Part shown: in pieces, positions 1-5,103 of the stretch
Layout of the letters: each line of letters starts with the position of its first letter
Position numbering within the stretch: the first letter of the stretch is position 1
Assembly (NCBI GenBank): GCA_023256555.1
Contig: JALRFB010000087.1
Span: 1 to 5,103, forward strand
Length of the DNA: 5,103 bases
From: Sediminibacterium sp.
GTDB lineage: Bacteria; Bacteroidota; Bacteroidia; Chitinophagales; Chitinophagaceae
Direction of reading: 5' to 3'
Made by a program: the position numbers and the translations under genes
The notes under the pieces: model-generated
Database searches by the model: none
What the model was told of the DNA's origin: nothing
The model's input: only the letters and a program-made list of their open reading frames with translations

Positions 1-1572
1 TCTTGCATAAGCTTTTCCTGCTTCTCCATTATTGTTTTGATAGGGTCCTCTATAAATATCCGGATTCATGGCCTTATGCACCCAAGGCATTTGTCCAATA
101 CCACCTGGTTTATCAAATTTATAAGGACTAATTTGCATCGTTGTAGTAGAAGTGCCATGATAGGCATGATCAAGCACAATTATATCTTCTTGTCCAGTGA
201 CCATTTTACTAATTCTAATAGCTAAATCATTCGCCTCAGAACCACTATTGGTAAAATAACATACACTTAAATGCTTTGGAAGTGTTGCAAGTAAAGCTTC
301 AGCATATTGAATAATATGATCATTTAAATACCTGGTGTTGGTATTTAAAGTGGCAATTTGTTTTTGCATAGCCCTCACTACAACAGGATGGCAATGTCCC
401 ACATGTGTCACATTGTTTACACAATCAATGTAAGTATTACCCTTGTCGTCATATAAATATTGTAAAGCACTTTTTTCAATTTTTAAATGAGATTGATAAC
501 TTATACTTAAATTTTTTCCAATGACTTGATGTCTTTTTTCTTCAATCGATTTATATGTATCGTTTTTGTCAATTAGTCCTGAATAATTGCATGCAATTTT
601 AAAAGCATCTTCAGCCTTGATAGGATTGATTTCAATTAATTGATAAATCAATTTCCATGCAGGTTTTTCTGTAATAAAATGATGAGCATTGTCTGTATTG
701 AGTGAGGCATTATAGGCTGATTGAGTAAGGCTAATACATAATCTCGCTGCAATTAAATAGTACAATATGGACAATTCTTTTTCTTCTAATCTATATTTAG
801 TATGATATCCTTTTACTACTGAAACTGCAACAGATAAAGGATCTTCAGTATTCAACATAGCATAAGTACAAGCCACTGCTAGATTATTAATTGTAGCGGT
901 ATAGACCATATCGCCAAAATCAATTAAGCCAACAATTTCATCTTCTTTCACCAAAACATTATAATCATTAGCATCATTATGCACATAACTATGTCTCAGA
1001 GAACTTAATATGGGCAAAACTTCTGTTTCAAATTGTAGTAAAAAATAATCTACAATTCTTCTTCCTTCATGTGATTTAATATGAGCCAATTTATATTGTG
1101 CATCTCTTGCTGTGCTTATATCCCAAGTGTAATGCCTATGCATACTTGGATGTTTAAAGTCAACCAAAGCATCGTCCATAGAAGCTAAAAAAATGCCAAG
1201 ATTTTCGTGTAATTTACTGGAGTGAGTAGGAGCATCTACCCAAAATTGTCCTTCTAAATAATTTAATATTCTAAGATAATATTCAACTCCATTTTCTTCA
1301 ATTATGGTAAGTGCTTCTCCTTTATTGTTTTTTATAAAATATTGAAGCTTATCTGCAATACCACTTTTACCTAAATGCGTGATAATTTTTATTTGAGCAT
1401 CTATAAAATTTTTATCATGTTGTTGGCCAGCAATTTTTAAAATATATTTTTTTCCTGACTTTTCAGTTAAGATAAAATTTAACTCATCGTAGCCATCCAG
1501 GGCTTTTGCCTCGACAGTTAATTCATAATAATGATGAACTATATTTTCTATAGCACTTTTGGTAAAATTCAT
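1..1572 (-). CDS. Phosphotransferase (APH-like) / class III aminotransferase-fold fusion enzyme, partial (C-terminus off window)
   Basis: The frame is open from an ATG at 1572 to the left edge (524 codons, no stop), so the gene is cut by the window, not broken. Residues ~1-330 are an aminoglycoside-phosphotransferase/choline-kinase-like domain: ATP-site Lys46 in YILKI, the catalytic HxDxxxxN motif at His198-Asp200-Asn205 (HNDANDYN), and the metal-binding Asp218 in IDFGD. From ~345 a class III PLP aminotransferase fold begins: VNNVTHVGHCHP (385-396), the cofactor-phosphate motif GSEAND (444-449) and DHAYHG (468-473). The PLP lysine would lie beyond the edge; from family size I expect ~760 residues in all. 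The aminotransferase half most resembles the AGXT2L phospho-lyases (ethanolamine-phosphate or 5-phosphohydroxylysine), and the kinase half resembles hydroxylysine kinase, so a bifunctional cytoplasmic kinase plus phospho-lyase is inferred. The start lies 3 nt after the hydrolase stop, implying translational coupling. The exact substrate is unknown. Confidence 0.9.
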   Translation of the reverse strand, partial: MNFTKSAIENIVHHYYELTVEAKALDGYDELNFILTEKSGKKYILKIAGQQHDKNFIDAQIKIITHLGKSGIADKLQYFIKNNKGEALTIIEENGVEYYLRILNYLEGQFWVDAPTHSSKLHENLGIFLASMDDALVDFKHPSMHRHYTWDISTARDAQYKLAHIKSHEGRRIVDYFLLQFETEVLPILSSLRHSYVHNDANDYNVLVKEDEIVGLIDFGDMVYTATINNLAVACTYAMLNTEDPLSVAVSVVKGYHTKYRLEEKELSILYYLIAARLCISLTQSAYNASLNTDNAHHFITEKPAWKLIYQLIEINPIKAEDAFKIACNYSGLIDKNDTYKSIEEKRHQVIGKNLSISYQSHLKIEKSALQYLYDDKGNTYIDCVNNVTHVGHCHPVVVRAMQKQIATLNTNTRYLNDHIIQYAEALLATLPKHLSVCYFTNSGSEANDLAIRISKMVTGQEDIIVLDHAYHGTSTTTMQISPYKFDKPGGIGQMPWVHKAMNPDIYRGPYQNNNGEAGKAYAR

Positions 1573-1575
1573 TTT

Positions 1576-2517
1576 CTATCTAATAAATTCATTGATCAAT
1601 TCAGCAGTTGCTTTTGGAGCCTCTTCCATTGGAACATGGCCTACATTTTTTAGTATAACTGCCTTACTATTTTTAATATCTTTTTGAAATAAATAAGCAT
1701 TATCGCTATTGATTAATTGATCTTTTTCTCCAAAAATAATTAAAGTGGGTTGTTGAATATCTTTAATTCTATTTGTTTGTTGGTCAAATCTATTTTTAAA
1801 AATACTCAATGCAGCTTTTCGATTACCCTCTGCTAATAATAATTCATGATATCTTGTAATTCTTTCTTCTGTAATTAAATTTTGATCTACAAAAACTGTC
1901 TCCAAACTTTTTTTCACTAAGCTTTTGGGTGTCACATATAATAATAAATTATTTAAAATTGGAATCGAAGCAATTTTAAATCCTAAAGATCCTTTTTCAT
2001 TTATTTTAGGATAACCACTTGCATCTATCAATATTAATTTAGCAACTTCTTGAGGATAGTCCAATGCAAAATGCCATGCGATTCCACCACCTAGTGAGTT
2101 TCCGGCGATTATACATTTTTTAACATTTAATTCCTTCAAGAATGCGTTTAAAAAATCACTATAATATGTATAACTATATTTATTTTCAGGACTCGGGCCG
2201 GTTAATCCAAATGCCGGCATATCCAATCTTATAATTCTTTTATTAGAAGGCAAATAGTTAATCAAACTATCCCAAGTATTTAAAGAAGAGGATGTGCCAT
2301 GTATTAATAAAACTGGCATGCTATCTACTTTATTCCCTTCATCTCTATAATGCACTTGCATTCCCATTAATGGCATAAATTTAGATGGACTATTGGCATA
2401 TTTATTTTTTAATTGTGCTCTAGGAATATCTTTTTGAGCAACCGCTATTAATATTACACTTGAACCAATCAACAAAGTCAGTAAAAAATAGCCTAAATAT
2501 TTAAACAGTTTCTTCAT
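1576..2517 (-). CDS. Membrane-anchored alpha/beta-fold serine hydrolase
   Basis: A 313-residue protein. Residues ~7-27 form one hydrophobic segment with no lipobox cysteine, so it is probably an N-terminal membrane anchor (or uncleaved signal) placing the enzyme outside the cytoplasm. The hydrolase core follows: oxyanion motif His73-Gly74 (LIHGTSSS), strand/turn RLDMPAFGLTGPS (97-109), nucleophile elbow GNSLGG with Ser141, a helical cap at ~165-245, acid Asp266 in FGEKD, and catalytic His294 in VGHVPMEE. The triad is complete. A serine nucleophile points to an esterase, lactonase or C-C-bond hydrolase of the MhpC/BphD-like group and away from haloalkane dehalogenases and epoxide hydrolases, which use Asp. 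The substrate cannot be read from sequence. The chosen ATG gives the full anchor; no clear Shine-Dalgarno precedes it. It is the first gene of a tight two-gene unit with the kinase/PLP fusion downstream and is divergent from the GGT-family gene. Confidence 0.92.
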   Translation of the reverse strand: MKKLFKYLGYFLLTLLIGSSVILIAVAQKDIPRAQLKNKYANSPSKFMPLMGMQVHYRDEGNKVDSMPVLLIHGTSSSLNTWDSLINYLPSNKRIIRLDMPAFGLTGPSPENKYSYTYYSDFLNAFLKELNVKKCIIAGNSLGGGIAWHFALDYPQEVAKLILIDASGYPKINEKGSLGFKIASIPILNNLLLYVTPKSLVKKSLETVFVDQNLITEERITRYHELLLAEGNRKAALSIFKNRFDQQTNRIKDIQQPTLIIFGEKDQLINSDNAYLFQKDIKNSKAVILKNVGHVPMEEAPKATAELINEFIR

Positions 2518-2602
2518 CTTCTATAATCATTATTTGAAGATATTAAGTTATGCATTTTTGTCTTTATAAAATCTGTAATTTCGGTAGATCAATTATATAC
2601 AT
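2518..2602. promoter_or_regulatory. Divergent intergenic region, candidate promoters for both flanking genes
   Basis: These 85 A/T-rich bases must hold the promoters of both the hydrolase operon (leftward) and the GGT-family gene (rightward). The best rightward match to the Bacteroidota -7 element TAnnTTTG is TAATTTCG at 2576-2583 (five of six fixed bases). A TTG at 2558-2560 lies 15 bp upstream, shorter than the usual ~17-23 bp spacer. No convincing leftward element was found. Neither start codon has a recognisable Shine-Dalgarno, as is common in this phylum. The location is secure; the exact promoter elements are tentative. Confidence 0.4.
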
Positions 2603-4507
2603 ATGAAAAAAGCAATTCTTTCTCTATGCTTATTGTCTGCGAGTCTTTTTACAATGGCGCAGTCTACTCAAAAACCTCCTTTACATGGCAAGAATTGGAT
2701 GGCCATTACTGGAAAGCCACTAGCTGCCACTGCAGGTGCTAAAATATTTGACAAAGGTGGTAATGCTGTAGATGCTGCTTGTGCAATGTTGGCTGCTACT
2801 TGTACTATGTGGGATGTTTTAAGTTGGGGAGGAGAAACGCAGGCTTTAATATACAATCCTAATACTAAACAAGTAATTGCTATCAATGCAATGGGAGTTG
2901 CACCAACTGGAGCCACTGTTGAATATTTTAAAAGCAAGGGATATCAATTTCCTCCAGAATATGGTCCACTAGCTGCAACCACACCAGGAACACCTGGGGG
3001 TATTTGTTATATGTTGTCAAACTATGGTACAATGAGTTTGAAAGAAGTGCTTGCTCCAGCAATGGAACTAGCTGCTGGTTATCCTATTGATGCACAAACT
3101 GCGAATAGTATTGAAAGAGGAAAAGGAAGAATCAAAGAATGGCCTTATAGTAAAAAAGTATTGTTACCACATTTGGGACAAAAAAGAGAAGCCCCTGAAG
3201 CGGGTGAAATTTTTGTTCAGCAAGACTTACTGAATACCTTACAAAAAATGGTAGACGCAGAACAAGCTGCTTTAAAAAAAGGCAAGAACAGAAAAGAAGC
3301 TATTCAAGCAGCTTATGATCGTTTTTATAAAGGAGATATTGCAGATGAATTTGTAAGAGGGGTACAAGAGCAAGGAGGATTGATTACCAAAGAAGATTTG
3401 GCGAATTGGAAGCCTGTAGAAGAAGCTACTACTCATATTAATTACAAAGGCATTGAAGTATATAAATTACAACCTTGGACTCAGGGCCCTGCTTTATTAC
3501 AAGCTTTAAACATTCTAGAGAATTTTGATTTAAAAGGAATGGGATATAATTCTGCTAAATATATTCATACAGTATATCAAGCAATGAATTTGAGTTTTGC
3601 TGATAGAGATTTTTATTATGGAGATCCAAGATTTACAACCAATCAACCAATGACTGGATTATTAAGTAAATCATATGCTAAGCAGAGAGCAAGTGAGATT
3701 AATTGGAAAGCCAACAATCCAAATGTTGGACCAGGTGATCCCTATCCATTCGAGGGTAAAACCAATCCTTATTTAAATCTTTTAAAATCTAGAGGATTTA
3801 CTCCCAATAGTGATACCACTAGAAAAAATACTTTTTTACCAGCACATGATGCAATTTCAAAAAATGAAAATAATTTGAATACAGATGCTGCTTATATGGA
3901 TCGTCTTTGGAGAGGTACCACCTCAGTAGAGTCTGCAGACAAAGATGGTTGGGTAGTATCTATTACACCTAGTGGTGGATGGTTACCTGCTGTAATTGCT
4001 GGAAATACTGGTGTAGGCATGAGTCAAAGAATGCAAAGTTTTGTATTGGATTCTACTATTAATCCTTTTAATGTGGTTGCTCCTGGCAAAAGACCTAGAG
4101 TAACACTAACGCCAAGCATTGCGATGAAAGACGGCAAACCAATGATGGCATTTGGTGTACAAGGTGGAGATACACAAGATCAAAACTTGTTACAATTCTT
4201 TTTGAATATAGTAGAGTTTGGAATGACCGTACAAGAAGCGACCGAAGCGGCTAATATTAATACTAATCAATTATGGTTATCTCTAGGTGGATCTAAAATT
4301 GATGATAGAAAACCAAGACCAGGAAATTTATTACTGAACAATAATGTACCTGATTGGGTTAGAAAAGAACTAAGATCAATGGGCTATACTTTAAGTTTTG
4401 AAGAAAGAACCAGCGGTCCTATTAATGCAATTTATTTTGATTGGAAACATAATTCCATGTGGGGAGGAAGTTCTAATCACGGAGAAGATTATGGTATTGG
4501 ATGGTAA
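2603..4507 (+). CDS. Secreted gamma-glutamyltransferase-family Ntn hydrolase (divergent substrate site)
   Basis: A 634-residue member of the gamma-glutamyltranspeptidase family, a self-cleaving N-terminal-nucleophile hydrolase. Residues 1-19 are a signal peptide with likely cleavage at TMA|Q, so it is exported to the periplasm. Family blocks in order: AG..IFDKGGNAVDAA (44-59), TTPGTPGG (126-133), GGLITKEDLANW (258-269), QGPALLQALNILENFDL (294-310), ADRDFYYGDP (333-342), GTT (438-440), APGKRP (493-498) and GG at 521-522. Aligned without gaps to E. coli GGT, Thr439 is the nucleophile (Thr391), so autocleavage at 438/439 would give a large chain and a 196-residue small chain. The substrate site differs: by motif alignment Arg114 becomes Met97, Asn411 becomes Gly459, and the Ser462-Ser463 pair becomes Val500-Thr501. 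It probably hydrolyses an amide other than glutathione. It stands alone, followed by hairpins and a terminator. Confidence 0.93.
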   Translation: MKKAILSLCLLSASLFTMAQSTQKPPLHGKNWMAITGKPLAATAGAKIFDKGGNAVDAACAMLAATCTMWDVLSWGGETQALIYNPNTKQVIAINAMGVAPTGATVEYFKSKGYQFPPEYGPLAATTPGTPGGICYMLSNYGTMSLKEVLAPAMELAAGYPIDAQTANSIERGKGRIKEWPYSKKVLLPHLGQKREAPEAGEIFVQQDLLNTLQKMVDAEQAALKKGKNRKEAIQAAYDRFYKGDIADEFVRGVQEQGGLITKEDLANWKPVEEATTHINYKGIEVYKLQPWTQGPALLQALNILENFDLKGMGYNSAKYIHTVYQAMNLSFADRDFYYGDPRFTTNQPMTGLLSKSYAKQRASEINWKANNPNVGPGDPYPFEGKTNPYLNLLKSRGFTPNSDTTRKNTFLPAHDAISKNENNLNTDAAYMDRLWRGTTSVESADKDGWVVSITPSGGWLPAVIAGNTGVGMSQRMQSFVLDSTINPFNVVAPGKRPRVTLTPSIAMKDGKPMMAFGVQGGDTQDQNLLQFFLNIVEFGMTVQEATEAANINTNQLWLSLGGSKIDDRKPRPGNLLLNNNVPDWVRKELRSMGYTLSFEERTSGPINAIYFDWKHNSMWGGSSNHGEDYGIGW

Positions 4508-4513
4508 TTAATC

Positions 4514-4532
4514 GAGCCTCCGTAGGAGGCTC
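4514..4532 (+). repeat. Perfect 8-bp stem-loop just after the GGT-family stop
   Basis: GAGCCTCC (4514-4521) and GGAGGCTC (4525-4532) pair perfectly around a GTA loop, 6 nt after the stop codon. The stem is GC-rich but is followed by AATTATC, not a run of T, so it is a weak candidate for intrinsic termination alone. It could instead protect the mRNA 3' end. Its sequence resembles the two hairpins downstream. Confidence 0.75.
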
Positions 4533-4540
4533 AATTATCA

Positions 4541-4567
4541 AAATAAATTGATGAAATCAATTTATTT
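4541..4567. repeat. Perfect 12-bp A/T-rich inverted repeat
   Basis: AAATAAATTGAT (4541-4552) and ATCAATTTATTT (4556-4567) are exact reverse complements around a GAA spacer. Only two of the twelve pairs in the stem are G:C, so it is weaker as an RNA hairpin than its length suggests. It lies between the first stem-loop and the terminators in the convergent intergenic region. It may be part of the transcript-end structure or a symmetric DNA-binding site. No function can be assigned. Confidence 0.7.
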
Positions 4568-4574
4568 ATGGTAG

Positions 4575-4601
4575 AAAAAATGAATCCCCTATGGGAGACT
4601 C
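4575..4601 (-). terminator. Rho-independent terminator for the leftward Dabb gene
   Basis: Read leftward, bases 4601-4582 fold as GAGTCTCC-CATA-GGGGATTC, an 8-bp stem with two G-U wobbles and no mismatch. One base later comes a run of six U (the A run at 4575-4580). It lies about 45 bp past the Dabb stop codon. Read rightward, the same bases would carry two A-C mismatches, so the hairpin suits leftward transcription. Confidence 0.7.
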
Positions 4602-4620
4602 ATTTTGAAATTTATTAGAA

Positions 4621-4647
4621 GAGTCTCCATTAGGGGACTCTTTTTTT
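4621..4647 (+). terminator. Rho-independent terminator for the GGT-family gene
   Basis: GAGTCTCC (4621-4628) pairs with GGGGACTC (4633-4640) around an ATTA loop, eight pairs with one G-U wobble, immediately followed by seven T and then ATTTT. This is a canonical intrinsic terminator. Its T-run overlaps the stop codon of the convergent Dabb gene (4646-4648). The whole arm at 4621-4640 can alternatively pair with 4582-4601 (17 of 20 bases) across a 19-nt loop. Confidence 0.87.
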
Positions 4648-5032
4648 ATTTTGGTGTTACAAAATAATCAACAACAAAGACCTTGTCCATATGAGGTTTC
4701 AATACCTCTTGAAATGCTTTATGAGCTGGATTCAATTGATAAGAAGCTAAATCTTTTTCGGAACTGAATGTCAACACAAAACAATGCGTGAATCCTTGAT
4801 CTAAATGTTCTGGGCTCATGTTTAATCCCCATTCCATTTTTTTAATTTCTGGTACTTTGCCATATAAGTCATTGAATGTTCTTGTAACATTCGCTACTTC
4901 ATCTTTTGTTGAAGTGGCTTTAAATGTAAACAAAACAACATGTCTTAATTGTGTCTTTTCTTTTTTTTCTTTTTGAGCAAATACTGCAAAGCTTGTACAA
5001 ATAAATAAACTTAATAGTAATAATTTTTTCAT
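4646..5032 (-). CDS. Exported Dabb-domain (stress-responsive A/B barrel) protein
   Basis: A 128-residue protein. Residues 1-19 are a signal peptide with likely cleavage at VFA|Q, followed by a short Lys/Glu-rich linker (21-27). The rest (~29-126) is one Dabb ferredoxin-like alpha+beta barrel: RHVVLFTFK (30-38) as the first strand, EWGLNMSPE (67-75), FTHCFVLTF (81-89), a YQLNPAHKAF helix segment (98-107) and the closing VVDYF strand. The length matches the usual ~100-residue domain plus leader. Dabb domains usually dimerise. Some are enzymes (olivetolic acid cyclase of Cannabis), but most bacterial members are uncharacterised, and no catalytic role can be read here. An upstream coding tail ends 16 bp before its ATG, suggesting it is the distal gene of an operon; its own leftward terminator lies in the intergenic hairpin cluster. 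Confidence 0.9.
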   Translation of the reverse strand: MKKLLLLSLFICTSFAVFAQKEKKEKTQLRHVVLFTFKATSTKDEVANVTRTFNDLYGKVPEIKKMEWGLNMSPEHLDQGFTHCFVLTFSSEKDLASYQLNPAHKAFQEVLKPHMDKVFVVDYFVTPK

Positions 5033-5048
5033 GATTTTATTTTAATCG

Positions 5049-5103
5049 TTATAAAAAGATAGCAGGATCATCACAGATTCTGAAACCTTCATTAAATGTA
5101 TTC
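5049..5103 (-). CDS. C-terminal tail of an upstream gene, possibly formylglycine-generating-enzyme-like (partial)
   Basis: The minus strand is open from the right edge to a TAA at 5049-5051, giving 17 residues, NTFNEGFRICDDPAIFL. Short open tails occur by chance, but the position, 16 bp upstream of the Dabb start in the same direction, and the protein-like composition favour a real gene end. The NEGFRIC stretch resembles the closing N.GFR motif of the FGE-sulfatase (SUMF1) family; that assignment is a guess from very little sequence. Confidence 0.4.
   Translation of the reverse strand, partial: NTFNEGFRICDDPAIFL

Noticed and set aside
37..225. 62-codon plus-strand open frame
   Set aside because: It lies antisense to the class III aminotransferase domain, whose motifs (GSEAND, DHAYHG) are clear across this stretch. 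The translation has no recognisable domain.
1..1572. Possible pseudogene or non-coding stretch, because no closed open frame covers it
   Set aside because: The minus-strand frame is uninterrupted for 524 codons with all expected motifs in order; it lacks a stop only because the window ends.
1576..2517. Haloalkane dehalogenase or epoxide hydrolase assignment for the alpha/beta hydrolase
   Set aside because: Those enzymes use an Asp nucleophile; this protein has Ser141 in GNSLGG.
2668..2937. 89-codon minus-strand open frame
   Set aside because: It is antisense to the conserved N-terminal part of the GGT-family gene and looks like a by-product of that gene's codon use.
4508..4645. CRISPR array or small structured RNA gene in the repeat-rich intergenic region
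   Set aside because: The repeats are palindromic hairpins of unequal spacing with no constant spacer length, and the U-tracts fit convergent terminators.

Overview
The window comes from an AT-rich Bacteroidota chromosome, most likely of the Chitinophagales/Chitinophagaceae type. That assignment is an inference from three things: A/T-rich coding sequence without clear Shine-Dalgarno sites, signal peptides ending in Ala-Gln, and protein families common in that phylum. All the DNA is explained by ordinary chromosomal genes. I see no mobile element, CRISPR array, tRNA or rRNA, and no clearly undescribed multi-gene system.

Layout. Bases 1-1572 (minus) hold the first 524 codons of a two-domain enzyme: an APH/choline-kinase-like phosphotransferase domain followed by a class III (PLP) aminotransferase-fold domain, running off the left edge. 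Three bases upstream of its start, and cotranscribed with it, is a membrane-anchored serine alpha/beta hydrolase (1576-2517, minus). An 85-bp divergent intergenic region separates this pair from a secreted gamma-glutamyltransferase-family Ntn hydrolase (2603-4507, plus). Bases 4508-4645 are a convergent intergenic region densely packed with hairpins, including back-to-back intrinsic terminators. Beyond it is a small exported Dabb (A/B-barrel) protein (4646-5032, minus). At the right edge, 17 codons of the C-terminus of another minus-strand gene end 16 bp upstream of the Dabb gene, so those two probably form an operon.

How the genes may work together. The kinase/PLP-lyase fusion combines the two consecutive steps that vertebrates carry out with separate proteins, hydroxylysine kinase and phosphohydroxylysine (or phosphoethanolamine) phospho-lyase, so it probably phosphorylates and then eliminates an amino alcohol. 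The linked hydrolase may supply or process a related substrate, but nothing in the sequence names it. The GGT-family protein keeps the autoprocessing/nucleophile threonine but lacks most residues that bind the gamma-glutamyl group in E. coli GGT, so a different amide substrate in the periplasm is likely. The most unusual non-coding signal is the 4508-4645 region: three sequence-related hairpins, two of which fold without mismatches only on the strand where they are followed by a U-tract.
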